From contig CANKBJ010000001.1 of assembly GCA_947479905.1 (NCBI GenBank), positions 87,152-151,151 of the forward strand: a DNA stretch of 64,000 nt, written 5' to 3'. The first letter of the stretch is position 1; the number at the start of each line of letters is the position of its first letter. A model generated the notes under the pieces. It was not told where the DNA came from, ran no database searches, and saw only the letters and a program-made list of their open reading frames with translations. Made by a program: the position numbers and the translations under genes. This document shows, piece by piece, positions 26,031-34,062 of the stretch. Source of the DNA: Bradyrhizobiaceae bacterium (GTDB lineage Bacteria; Pseudomonadota; Alphaproteobacteria; Rhizobiales; Xanthobacteraceae).

Positions 26031-26760
26031 TCAGCATCCGCTGGATATCGATTTGAGAAGCTTGTCGCCGATCGGGTGGCCGAGTGAATCATTGATATGT
26101 TTGAAGCCGTCGAGATCCAGGAATAACACGGCCACGCGTTTGCCATGGCGTTGCGCCGCAGCTATCGCCTGGTTGATTCGATCGTTTAGCAGCATGCGGT
26201 TCGGCAGTCGCCAGACCAGAAAGACGAAGTTCACCAAAAATGGGAAGACGATGGATTCATTAGAAAGAAGGGTCAGGTCGCTGTAAAATGCCATTGGCAT
26301 GGGCATCCAGGTAAAGGCCGAGCAGTATGAAGTTCATCATGACGAAATAGCCGAGAATGACGGTTGGCCCGGTGATGATTCGCTTCCGATCGCGCAGCAG
26401 AAAATACCGGGTGCCCCAGTTGCCTTCCCAACCGTGAGTCGCCATCCCCTGAAAGACGATCCCGACAAGCCAGCGCGCACGCTGGCGATAGGCGCCGCGT
26501 ATTTTCGAGGGAAAGAACTCCCGCGTCGCAATCGGCAAGGTGCGCTTGACATAGACCGGCGCGACCGCGTCGCGCTGCATATCGATCGTGTAGTTGACCG
26601 GGCACGACACGAACGTCGTCCTCAAGCCCAATGCCCGCAATCGGAACGCGATGTCGTAATCCTCGGTAAAGCTGGTGATCTGGAACTTGGCCCCCATGTT
26701 GTTCTCGGCCAGCGCCACGACCGCGTCCCGGCTGAAACAAGCCGAAACGCCGGCGAGCAA
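26031..26760 (-). pseudogene. Glycosyltransferase family 2 fragment fused to truncated GGDEF domain
   Basis: From 26760 downwards the frame encodes the C-terminal half of a membrane glycosyltransferase of the NfrB-like type: SACFSRDAVVALA, the TEDYDIAFRLRALG motif, RQRARWLVGIVFQGM and a membrane helix ([18 protein letters not shown]). It lacks the catalytic N-terminal half. Near 26290 a frameshift moves reading to a second frame that continues with a membrane helix ([13 protein letters not shown]) and runs straight into the start of a diguanylate cyclase domain ([34 protein letters not shown]). This stops at 26031, before any GGDEF motif. It is a decayed double truncation, not a functional gene. 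Confidence 0.75.
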
Positions 26761-26817
26761 CTATAAGGAGTAGGCGGCGTTGTTTCCATAGATCGTCGTT
26801 TATTGGATGACAACTCT

Positions 26818-27003
26818 ATGGCTTTGCATATAGCAACGGACGATGTCTGTAGGCGCTGCGAACAGCTTATCCGGATTGCATTTATTTCGCGCCACCCAAC
26901 GATCCCGCGCATGGCGCAGCGATCCATTGAATGTATGAATTGCGGTTATGTAGCGATCGCGGATTTGCCGCTTGGTCCCGTTAATTCGGCGGCTGTGCAG
27001 TAA
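26818..27003 (+). CDS. Small protein with two CxxC pairs (zinc-ribbon-like), hypothetical
   Basis: A 61-residue frame beginning at the ATG at 26818 (MALHIATDDVC). It has CRRC near residue 11 and CMNCGYV near residue 39, with a basic stretch between them, the spacing of a small zinc ribbon. Similar short proteins with a CxxC...CxxCG pattern are common in Bradyrhizobium-type genomes and have no known role. It lies in a decay zone, lacks an obvious ribosome site and could be a relic. Function not assigned. Confidence 0.4.
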   Translation: MALHIATDDVCRRCEQLIRIAFISRHPTIPRMAQRSIECMNCGYVAIADLPLGPVNSAAVQ

Positions 27004-27246
27004 AGATTGTCGATCATCGCTTCCCTTTGCGAACCCTGCGTTAGTGCCGGCGCCGCCAGTTTGCGTCCTCGCAATTCCAGCGGCCGTAATGAACTCTGCG
27101 CGGACTCAGGAATGACGGTGCGTGGTGTCTGCCTATGACCCAAAGCTGACAACTAATGAAGAAAATAATACGCCATCTATACCCAACCGGACACTGGGTT
27201 CTGGATTCGCATCAGAATTGCCCTCAGGATCAGACGAATTTATTGC

Positions 27247-28554
27247 CTAACAACAACTATCCGATATTGAGAGATTCGGTTTGAACTTAAAGAACCCTAC
27301 GTCGATGGCGTCATTGCGAAAGCCTGCCTCACAATAGCACAGATAATAGTCCCACATTCGCTTGAACGTGTCGTCGAAGCCAAGCTGCTTGATCTCGGGC
27401 CATGCTGCGAGAAATCGCTCGCGCCAGACGGCTAGCGTGCGCGCGTAGCTGTCGCCGAAGGGTTCGTACGCAATCAGTTCGAGGCCGACACGGGCGGCTT
27501 GTGTGCGGATGATCTCGACCGTCGGCAGCACACCACCCGGGAAGATATAGCTCTGAATGAAATCGGGCTGCCGGCGATATTTCTCAAAGCGGTCGTCGGC
27601 GATGGTGATGGCTTGCAACACCACGGTACCCTCCGGCGTCAGGGCCTTGCGCAGCGTCTCGAAATAGAGTGGCCAATAACGCTCGCCGACCGCCTCTATC
27701 ATCTCGATCGACACGATGCGGTCGTAGCGCGCCTGGATATCGCGGTAATCCTGCAATCTCAAATCGACGCCGCCGGCCGCCGTGCCGCGCAGCCGCTGTT
27801 GTGCGAAAGCGAGTTGTTCGGCCGACAGCGTGATGCCGCTCACCTGACAGTGCGGCTTGAGGCGTTCCATTAGCGCGCCCCAGCCGCAGCCGATTTCGAG
27901 TACGCGTTCGCCGCCGGCGATGTCGAGCAGTTGCATGACACGGGCGAGCTTTGCGTCCTGGGCGGCCTCGAGCGTCTGACGATGGTTCGAAAACAGCGCG
28001 GAGGAATACTGCATGCCGCGATCGAGCCAGAGCGCGTAGAAGGCATTGCCGAGGTCGTAATGCGCCGCGATGTTGCGGCGGCTGCCGCGGCGGGTATTGC
28101 GGTTGCTCCAGTGCCGCAGCCGGCCCATCAGGCGCTGGACGAACGTGCCGGAAATGGCGTGCTGCATGCCGGTATCGTTGCGTGCGCCGAACTCGAGAAA
28201 CGCGACGAGACTGGGCGTCCACCAGTCGCCGGCGATAAAGGCATCGGCGAATGCGAGTTCGCCGCCGGTCATCAGGCGCCAGACCGCGCGCCAGCGGCGG
28301 ATCACCAGTTTGGCGCTTGGCCCCGGGTTGGGCGCTTGATGTTGCAGCGTCTCGCCGTTCGGCAGCACCACGGTAATGTCGCCATAGGCGACTTGCGACA
28401 GGAAGCGCTGCAATTGCCGCGTCAAAAACGGCATGGTGAGCGCCTTGCGCCGCCTGGAGGCCGGACGCGGCAATGGCGTACTGATGTCTGTCGTGATGTC
28501 GGACCTTGCGTCGGTCATTACGTCAGTCATTACGTCGGTCATTACGTCGGTCAT
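27247..28554 (-). CDS. Cyclopropane-fatty-acid-synthase-like SAM methyltransferase (ECF11 regulon)
   Basis: A 435-residue SAM-dependent lipid methyltransferase. The AdoMet motif is VLEIGCGWGALMERL (residues about 210), with the family segments HYDLGNAFYALWLDRGMQYSSA, IVSIEMIEAVGERYW and YIFPGGVLPT. It methylates double bonds of membrane phospholipid acyl chains. It is third in an operon with the flavoprotein and DUF1365 genes behind an ECF11-type promoter. Homologs in Rhodobacter and Rhodopseudomonas act in cyclopropane or furan fatty acid synthesis. The start is chosen at 28554 because GGGA lies 8 nt upstream; three further in-frame ATGs follow in a tandem repeat, and the ATG at 28566 lacks a ribosome site. 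Confidence 0.88.
   Translation of the reverse strand: MTDVMTDVMTDVMTDARSDITTDISTPLPRPASRRRKALTMPFLTRQLQRFLSQVAYGDITVVLPNGETLQHQAPNPGPSAKLVIRRWRAVWRLMTGGELAFADAFIAGDWWTPSLVAFLEFGARNDTGMQHAISGTFVQRLMGRLRHWSNRNTRRGSRRNIAAHYDLGNAFYALWLDRGMQYSSALFSNHRQTLEAAQDAKLARVMQLLDIAGGERVLEIGCGWGALMERLKPHCQVSGITLSAEQLAFAQQRLRGTAAGGVDLRLQDYRDIQARYDRIVSIEMIEAVGERYWPLYFETLRKALTPEGTVVLQAITIADDRFEKYRRQPDFIQSYIFPGGVLPTVEIIRTQAARVGLELIAYEPFGDSYARTLAVWRERFLAAWPEIKQLGFDDTFKRMWDYYLCYCEAGFRNDAIDVGFFKFKPNLSISDSCC
28507..28554 (-). repeat. 12-bp tandem repeat (four units) at the start of the methyltransferase gene
   Basis: Four near-identical units of ATGACCGACGTA (one with a T for C, the last with GCA) run head to tail on the minus strand. 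Each begins with an in-frame ATG, giving MTDVMTDVMTDVMTDA. The same bases in another frame encode the repetitive tail of the preceding DUF1365 protein (RRNDRRND) and its stop. Because 12 is divisible by 3, gain or loss of units keeps both frames. Confidence 0.9.
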
Positions 28555-29359
28555 GGCGAATCCCATAAGCGTTGGAAGGCACTATGGTGATGGGTGAAGG
28601 CGCGGACGGGCGTGGGCGCAACCGCATGCCCTTGATCCAGAGCAGCAGCGCCTCCCAATGGATGCCGGCGATGACCTTCAGCGTCATTAGCGGGAAGGAC
28701 AGGAAAGCGCGCAGCAGCGCGCCGTCCGTCAATGCACCGCGCTCGCCGGCGAGCGAGGCGACGAGGACCGGCCCTTGCGCGTCCGAGCCTTCGATGGTCA
28801 GCGCGACGCGCTTGTCCGGCGGCTGCACGCGAAAGCGATAGGCAATTTCCATATCCATGAAGGGGGAGACGTAAAACGCCTTCAGGCAACGCTGTTCCAG
28901 CGGCTTACCGGCTTCGGCCTCGACCGGAATCAGATAGCTATGCCGTTGCCCGAACGTATTGTGCACCTGATAAAGCAGCGCCCTGAGCGCTGCGCTGCGA
29001 TCGTAGCAATAGTAAACGCTGATCGGATTGAACACGAAGCCGAGAATTCGCGGCATGCACAACAGCCGGATGGCGCCGCCATCCAGCGTCAGGCCGGCGG
29101 CGGCAAGATACGCTTCGACTTGTTCGCGCAGCGGACGGCTCGAGCCGTCGCCGTGATCGGCATTGCGGAAGCCGAACAGGTTGAAGCCTTCAAGCGAGAA
29201 AAATCGCAGCCGGGTCGAAAGGCGCGGCAACTCGTCGAGATCCAGCAATGTCCAGAACACGCGGTAGTTCAGCCGGTGCGTGCGCGGCTTGAAGCGCCGA
29301 TGCATGACGGTGCCGGTGTATAGGCAGGAGGACAGTTCTTCGTCTCGATGGGTCATCAT
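28523..29359 (-). CDS. DUF1365 family protein (ECF11 regulon)
   Basis: A 278-residue DUF1365 protein: SCLYTGTVMHRRFKPRTHRL at the start, NPISVYYCYD and VSPFMDMEIAYRFRVQPP in the middle and FPLMTLKVIAGIHWEALLLW near the end. Function is unproven; it occurs nearly always between an amine-oxidase-like flavoprotein and a cyclopropane-synthase-like methyltransferase, so a role in the same lipid modification is inferred. The start overlaps the flavoprotein stop (ATGA) and the tail overlaps the methyltransferase start by 32 bases, so all three are tightly coupled. Confidence 0.88.
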   Translation of the reverse strand: MMTHRDEELSSCLYTGTVMHRRFKPRTHRLNYRVFWTLLDLDELPRLSTRLRFFSLEGFNLFGFRNADHGDGSSRPLREQVEAYLAAAGLTLDGGAIRLLCMPRILGFVFNPISVYYCYDRSAALRALLYQVHNTFGQRHSYLIPVEAEAGKPLEQRCLKAFYVSPFMDMEIAYRFRVQPPDKRVALTIEGSDAQGPVLVASLAGERGALTDGALLRAFLSFPLMTLKVIAGIHWEALLLWIKGMRLRPRPSAPSPITIVPSNAYGIRHDRRNDRRND

Positions 29360-30711
29360 CGCACCGGTTCCGATGCCGTAGCTACGCGGCCGGCATCGAG
29401 TTGGATGCGTCCGGATTCGTTATCGACATTCCACGGCCGCCGCACGCCGCCGAGCGCCTCGGCGACGGCGAGGCCCGATTGCAGGCCGTCTTCATGGAAG
29501 CCGGCGCCGAAATAGGCGCCGCAGAACCAGGTGCGATTGCGGCCCTGCAGCGACCATAATTTGCCCTGGGCGGCGATTGCCGCCGTGTCGAGCACCGGGT
29601 GTTCGTAGATTTCCGAATGGAATATCGTGCCGGCACGCGGCGGCCGCGCCGGATTGAGAGTCACGAACAGCGGCGTATCGGTGTCGAGCTTCTGCAGCCG
29701 GTTCATCCAATAGGTCACGGTCAGCGCGTCCTCGCTCCCGTCCTGGCCGCTGCCGATATAATTCCAGCTCGACCACACCGCGCGGCGCTTGGGCATCAGC
29801 TGCCGGTCACAATGCAGCACCGCGAGGTTTCGACTGTAGCGGAACAGCGTCAGCAGCGCCCGCTCCGCCGGGCTCGGCTCCGCCAGTAAATTCAGCGCCT
29901 GATCGGCATGCGTCGCCATCACGACGTGATCGAACCGCTCGGTGCCGGAATTCGCCGTCGTGACGTCGACGCCATCGGCATGCCGCTCGACCGAGAGGAT
30001 GGCCTGGTTGAGCCGTATGCGTTCGGCATAGGGCTTGGTGAGCCTGGCGACATAAGCGCGGCTGCCGCCTCTGACGGTGCGCCACACCGGCCGGTCGGAT
30101 AATTTCAAGAGGCCGTGGTTCTCCTGAAACCGGATAAAGGCCGCGGCCGGGTAATCGAGCATCGCCTGCGCCGGTGCCGACCAGATCGCCGCCGCCATCG
30201 GCAACAGGTGATCGTCGCGGAAGGCTTCGCCGTAACCGCCGATTTTCAGATAGTCGCCAAGCGTCGCTTGGTGGCCGAGCCGGCGCATGTCGGCCGGCGC
30301 GTCGCGGTAAAATCGCCGCAGGTCGCGCAGCATCGACCAGAAGCGCGGGCTGAAGAAATTGCGTTTCTGAGCGAACACCGTGGCGAGGTTTTCGCCGGCA
30401 TATTCCAGTTGCCCGTCCCTGAGTGAGACGCCCAATGACATTTCGGTTGCTTCCGACGCCACGCCCAGGTGTTCGAACAGAGCGGTCAGGTTGGGGTAGG
30501 TGTGCTCGTTATAGACGATGAACCCGGTATCGACCGCCACCGTGCCGTGCGCGGTGCGGGCGTCGACGGTGTTGCTGTGGCCGCCGATGCGGTCGGCGCG
30601 CTCATAGACCGTCACCTCGTGGCGGGTGGACAGCAGCCATGCCGCCACCATGCCGGAAATGCCGGTGCCGATGACGGCAATTCTCAGTGGTGCCGACGTA
30701 CCGTTATGCAT
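29356..30711 (-). CDS. Amine-oxidase-like FAD-dependent oxidoreductase (ECF11 regulon)
   Basis: A 451-residue flavoprotein: FAD fold IAVIGTGISGMVAAWLL (residues 10-26), YERADRIGGHSNTVD and VDTGFIVYNEHTYPN are the conserved start of this amine-oxidase-like subgroup. C-terminal GRNRTWFCGAYFGAGFHEDG is the second FAD contact. The subgroup is tied to cyclopropane/furan fatty acid loci and probably desaturates or oxidises modified acyl chains. It is the first gene of the minus-strand operon, 55-60 nt from the predicted transcription start of a TGATCC-type promoter. Confidence 0.88.
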   Translation of the reverse strand: MHNGTSAPLRIAVIGTGISGMVAAWLLSTRHEVTVYERADRIGGHSNTVDARTAHGTVAVDTGFIVYNEHTYPNLTALFEHLGVASEATEMSLGVSLRDGQLEYAGENLATVFAQKRNFFSPRFWSMLRDLRRFYRDAPADMRRLGHQATLGDYLKIGGYGEAFRDDHLLPMAAAIWSAPAQAMLDYPAAAFIRFQENHGLLKLSDRPVWRTVRGGSRAYVARLTKPYAERIRLNQAILSVERHADGVDVTTANSGTERFDHVVMATHADQALNLLAEPSPAERALLTLFRYSRNLAVLHCDRQLMPKRRAVWSSWNYIGSGQDGSEDALTVTYWMNRLQKLDTDTPLFVTLNPARPPRAGTIFHSEIYEHPVLDTAAIAAQGKLWSLQGRNRTWFCGAYFGAGFHEDGLQSGLAVAEALGGVRRPWNVDNESGRIQLDAGRVATASEPVR

Positions 30712-30772
30712 CGTTCCTGAGCGCTCCTGAGATGAACCAGATCGGGCTGACGGGCACTACTGCCGCTGAGGA

Positions 30773-30802
30773 TTGATACGTGGCGGCTCGTCCGGTGGAT
30801 CA
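30773..30802 (-). promoter_or_regulatory. ECF11 (RpoE) promoter of the flavoprotein-DUF1365-methyltransferase operon
   Basis: Minus strand: TGATCC (30797-30802), 18-nt spacer, TATCAA (30773-30778). The -35 is identical and the spacer equal to those of the divergent sigma-factor promoter, whose -35 begins only one base away, so the two promoters are back to back. TGATCC is the -35 known for RpoE of the RpoE-ChrR pair in Rhodobacter sphaeroides. Confidence 0.85.
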
Positions 30803-30803
30803 C

Positions 30804-30833
30804 TGATCCAAACCGGTCCGGCTGGCGTATATT
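30804..30833 (+). promoter_or_regulatory. ECF11 (RpoE) autoregulated promoter of rpoE-chrR
   Basis: Plus strand: TGATCC (30804-30809), 18-nt spacer, TATATT (30828-30833). The predicted transcript start near 30840 lies downstream of the earliest in-frame starts at 30832 and 30838, which supports the later start at 30919 for the sigma gene. Confidence 0.85.
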
Positions 30834-30918
30834 GCCAATGCAGGTCATGGATCAGGGGTGCATTTCGGACGGCGGCCTTGGGCCGCGCCGGCAATCGAAA
30901 ACGGGCTTTTTCCGGACC

Positions 30919-31497
30919 ATGGCAATGCCGACCGAAGCTAACGGGATAAAGAACGCGGCGGATTTGGCGCGGCTGATCGAGGCGGTCGCCGCTACTCGGG
31001 ATCGCGAGGCGTTTGCGGCTCTGTTCGATTATTTCGCGCCCCGCATCAAAAGCGTTCTGATGCGGTCCAATACGCCGCCGGCCGCCGCGGAAGAGTTGGC
31101 GCAGGAAGCCATGCTGACGGTGTGGAGCAAGGCGGCGCAGTTTGACCGGACGCGCGCGGGCGCTCCGGCCTGGATATTCACAATCGCGCGCAACTTGCGC
31201 ATCGACGCGGTCCGGCGTGAACAGCGCGCCAAAGTGCTCGATCTGGAATCAACCGAATTCCTGGAGCCGCCGCAACAGCCTGACGACGAGCTGGATGCCG
31301 GCGAGCGCGAACAGCGGGTGCGCCGGGCGATTTCCGCTTTGCCGGACGATCAGTTGAAGGTCATGCGGCTGTCGTTTTTCGAAGGCAAGGCGCACGGGGA
31401 TATTGCGCTCGAACTTCAACTTCCGCTCGGGACGGTCAAATCGAGGATACGCCTCGCGATGAACCGCCTGAGAGATTTGCTTGGTGACCTGACATGA
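30919..31497 (+). CDS. rpoE: ECF sigma factor RpoE of the ChrR system (group ECF11)
   Basis: A 192-residue ECF sigma factor: region 2 (FAALFDYFAPRIKSVLMRS, EELAQEAMLTVWSKAAQFD, PAWIFTIARNLRIDAVRRE) and region 4 (ISALPDDQLKVMRLSFFEGK, LPLGTVKSRIRLAMNRLRDL). The linked ChrR gene identifies the group. It directs transcription of genes against singlet oxygen and organic peroxides. The start at 30919 is favoured because the -10 element at 30828-30833 excludes upstream codons. The stop overlaps chrR by four bases. Confidence 0.93.
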   Translation: MAMPTEANGIKNAADLARLIEAVAATRDREAFAALFDYFAPRIKSVLMRSNTPPAAAEELAQEAMLTVWSKAAQFDRTRAGAPAWIFTIARNLRIDAVRREQRAKVLDLESTEFLEPPQQPDDELDAGEREQRVRRAISALPDDQLKVMRLSFFEGKAHGDIALELQLPLGTVKSRIRLAMNRLRDLLGDLT

Positions 31498-32141
31498 GCC
31501 GACACCACCCGAAGAATACGACACTGGCCGACTTCGCCGCCGGTATGCTGGACGAGGGCCGCAGCCTGGTCGTCGCCAGCCATCTTGCCATGTGCGGCCA
31601 TTGCCGTACGTTCGTGGCGGCGCTTGAAGAGGCCGGCGGTCAGTTGCTGACCGAAGTCGCGCCGGTCGCGATGGCGTCGGACGCCGCCGCGCGCGCGTTG
31701 CGCGTTTTGGATAGCGAGGCGAATGCGCCGCGCGCCGGCGAGCGCAAGAATGCCGCGATGCCGGTGTGGCAGCCGGAACGCAATACATTGCTCGATTATG
31801 AACTCGGGCCTTGGCGCCAGGTCGCGCCGGGGCTGCATCACCGCGTCGTCAAAGTCCCGCCGGGCGGCGGCACGCGCGTATTCATGCTGAAAGCAGCGCC
31901 CGGCATGAAGATTCCGGAGCATACCCACACCGGCACCGAACTGACCTGCGTTTTATCCGGCGCCTTTATCCATGAAGGCGGGCGCTTTGGTCCGGGCGAT
32001 TGCGACGATGCCGATGATCTCGACGGCCACACCCCACTCATCGACGGCGATGAGGCATGTATTTGCCTCGTCGCCATGCAAGGCGAGCTCAAGCTGTCGG
32101 GCCTACTCGGCCGACTGATGCAGCCCTTCGTTCGCATATAA
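31494..32141 (+). CDS. chrR: Anti-sigma factor ChrR (zinc anti-sigma domain plus cupin)
   Basis: A 215-residue protein. The N-terminal zinc-containing anti-sigma domain has HLAMCGHC (HxxxCxxC) after an early His pair (residues 4-5). The C-terminal half is a cupin with HTHTGTELTCVLSGAFIHEGG carrying the HxH and Glu metal ligands. In the known system ChrR holds RpoE until singlet oxygen triggers its breakdown, and the cupin is needed for that response. The start overlaps the sigma gene (ATGA), giving coupled 1:1 synthesis. Confidence 0.93.
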   Translation: MSRHHPKNTTLADFAAGMLDEGRSLVVASHLAMCGHCRTFVAALEEAGGQLLTEVAPVAMASDAAARALRVLDSEANAPRAGERKNAAMPVWQPERNTLLDYELGPWRQVAPGLHHRVVKVPPGGGTRVFMLKAAPGMKIPEHTHTGTELTCVLSGAFIHEGGRFGPGDCDDADDLDGHTPLIDGDEACICLVAMQGELKLSGLLGRLMQPFVRI

Positions 32142-32145
32142 AGCA

Positions 32146-32946
32146 ATGATGGCCCTGAATTCCATTGTCGCGCTGATGGTGATTGCGGCCGCTTTGTCCG
32201 CGATCATGACGGCGGCGTGGCTCATTCAGCAGCGCACCGGCAATTCCGGCTGGGTCGATACGATCTGGACATTCGGCGTGGGGCTGACGGGCGCTGCCTC
32301 AGCTCTCACGGCGGGCGTCGAGGTAAGGCAGCTACTGGTGGCGGCATTCGCTCTTGTCTGGGCCTTGCGACTGGGTCTGCATATCGCCCGCCGTAGCGCC
32401 CGCGTCGCCGACGATCCGCGCTATGCCGCGATGATCAAGGAGTGGGGCGCGGATGCGCCCCGCCGCATGTTCCGGTTCCTTCAGATTCAGGCGCTGGCCG
32501 GCATTCCGCTGGTGATGTCGATGTTCATTGCGGCCAGCCGTCCGTGCTCCGGACTTACGATCGGAGATGCGGCCGCGATCCTCGTCATGACGATTGCGAT
32601 TCTTGGCGAAGGGCTGGCCGACCGGCAGTTGGAACTGTTCCAGGCGAACACCGGCAACAAAGGCGCCATCAACGACGGCGGGCTATGGCGATGGTCGCGT
32701 CACCCGAATTATTTTTTCGAATTTCTCGGCTGGATCGCTTACCCGCTGATCGCCATCGATCTATCGGGCCATTATCCGTGGGGATGGTTGGCACTGGCCG
32801 GTCCGGCCTGCATGTATTGGCTGCTGGTCCATGTGTCGGGCATTCCGCCGCTGGAAGCGCATATGTTGCGATCGCGCGGCGATGCCTTTCGCGCCTATCA
32901 ACGGCGCACCAATGCGTTTTTCCCAGGGCCGCCGCGCCGCGATTAG
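32146..32946 (+). CDS. DUF1295 family integral membrane protein (steroid-reductase-like fold)
   Basis: A 266-residue membrane protein with about six hydrophobic segments. The C-terminal NKGAINDGGLWRWSRHPNYFFEFLGWI is the hallmark of DUF1295 and of isoprenylcysteine methyltransferase/steroid 5-alpha-reductase relatives, which bind NADPH or SAM and act on lipids in the membrane. It starts 4 bp after chrR and so is in the RpoE regulon. A role in lipid modification with the divergent operon is inferred. Either of the two first ATG codons could be used. Confidence 0.88.
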   Translation: MMALNSIVALMVIAAALSAIMTAAWLIQQRTGNSGWVDTIWTFGVGLTGAASALTAGVEVRQLLVAAFALVWALRLGLHIARRSARVADDPRYAAMIKEWGADAPRRMFRFLQIQALAGIPLVMSMFIAASRPCSGLTIGDAAAILVMTIAILGEGLADRQLELFQANTGNKGAINDGGLWRWSRHPNYFFEFLGWIAYPLIAIDLSGHYPWGWLALAGPACMYWLLVHVSGIPPLEAHMLRSRGDAFRAYQRRTNAFFPGPPRRD

Positions 32947-32951
32947 CGGAT

Positions 32952-33368
32952 TCAGGCCGTGCCGAGCCAACCGCCGACCGTCCGCGTGATGTAAAACGAG
33001 GCGGCGCCGGCCAGTCCCGAAGCGACGGCGCCCCAGGCCATATCGGCCAGCGTCAGTTGCAGGGTCCAGTTGCGTAAGGTGGCTTGGTTGGTCAGGTCGT
33101 AGGTGGCATAGGCCAGCAGGCCGAACAACGCGCCGTACATCAGCGCCGGCCCGACCGAGCCGGCTTTCAGCGCGGGCAGGGTGGCAAACACCAGGATGCC
33201 GATCGGATAGATCAGATAAAATGCGATCGCCGCCGGGAGGTTGACGTTTGTTAGCAGGATGTCGCCGAGGGTCGGCCGGTAGAGCCTGGGGCCCATGAGG
33301 CTGAGCCAGACGGCGTCGAGCATGCCAAAAGGCAGCAGAATGGCGAGATAGGTGACGGCATACATCAT
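32952..33368 (-). CDS. DUF2177 family membrane protein (ECF11 regulon)
   Basis: A 138-residue protein with four membrane segments (YLAILLPFGMLDAVWLSL; the DILLTNVNLPAAIAFYLIYP region; GPALMYGALFGLLAYATYDL; a final helix before GGWLGTA). YATYDLTNQATLRNW is the family signature. It has its own TGATCC-type promoter; the predicted transcript begins near 33389, so the ATG at 33368 is the likely start and the one at 33395 is outside the mRNA. It converges on the DUF1295 gene. DUF2177 genes recur in ECF11 regulons; function unknown. Confidence 0.85.
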   Translation of the reverse strand: MMYAVTYLAILLPFGMLDAVWLSLMGPRLYRPTLGDILLTNVNLPAAIAFYLIYPIGILVFATLPALKAGSVGPALMYGALFGLLAYATYDLTNQATLRNWTLQLTLADMAWGAVASGLAGAASFYITRTVGGWLGTA

Positions 33369-33395
33369 GGAATCCACCCGGGTTCGGCTTCCCAT

Positions 33396-33425
33396 GTAAT
33401 ACGGACGGGATGGGCTAGCGGATCA
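33396..33425 (-). promoter_or_regulatory. ECF11 (RpoE) promoter of the DUF2177 gene
   Basis: Minus strand: TGATCC (33420-33425), 18-nt spacer, TATTAC (33396-33401). Same -35 and exactly the same spacing as the two promoters at 30.8 kb, so the DUF2177 gene is a third transcription unit of the same sigma factor. It also settles the start codon of the gene. Confidence 0.82.
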
Positions 33426-34062
33426 CCCGGCATGTCGGTGGCGAGTTTGCGCCAGCTATTGATGCTGCGCAGGGCTCCTCCACCGACACGTGAGTTCCAT
33501 GTCAAAGGTCGGATCCCGCTGTGGTGGACAATCGCAGCACCGCAACATTTTGTCCGCTGCTGGCACAAAACGGACATTAATGATGGGGTCGACGCTATCG
33601 ACGGTGCCGAATTTACAAGGGCAGGGCGCTAGTGTCGGGCCGATCACCGTACCGCTGTTGTACTTTAAGCGTACTCAAATAGTTCGGCAGAAATCTGCCG
33701 ACATTGGCGACGCTCTGTTCTGCTGTGGTACGCAAATCATCTTTTGCCGGCGAGAAATGCCTTCTTTTGGGCGCAATAAAATGTGCGGCTATAAGGTGAC
33801 AAAGATCGCGAATAAGACAGAATTAGTCGTGAGTTGGCCCCCAGCTATGCAAGCGAACACGCCAAAACTGCTGCAAAGACGCTTCAGTATCGCCCCGATG
33901 ATGGAGAGGGTCTGCTGAGCGGGAATATCTATTGTTCTCTAATGGCTTAGCTTGGGTGCGCAAATCGGATGTTGTACCGCTTGGCGCAATTTGAGATCGC
34001 ATTTCGCGGGGTGGATCTGGCCGCCGCCATCGACGCGAGGACTTGGCCGGAGACGAAGTCGC
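33426..34062. other. Gene-free stretch with dispersed repeat copy B (33869-33991)
   Basis: No supported gene. Module 1 of the dispersed repeat is at 33869-33910 and module 2 at 33957-33991, the same order and strand as copies A and C. A partial module-2-like piece (GTACCGCTGTTGTACTTT) is near 33648. Around 33540-33580 is an inverted pair built on TGTCCGC...GCGGACA-like words with TGGCACAAA, a word often met in intergenic repeats of Bradyrhizobium-like genomes. Short open frames here follow the repeats and are probably not genes. Confidence 0.65.

Noticed and set aside
28507-28554. CRISPR-like array
   Set aside because: The units are contiguous 12-bp tandem repeats without spacers and lie within coding sequence.
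33490-33918. 142-codon frame ending in SIAPMMERVC and similar short frames at 25.8 and 63.7 kb
   Set aside because: They arise from the dispersed repeat modules; the reading frame and flanks differ between copies, so they are not protein genes.
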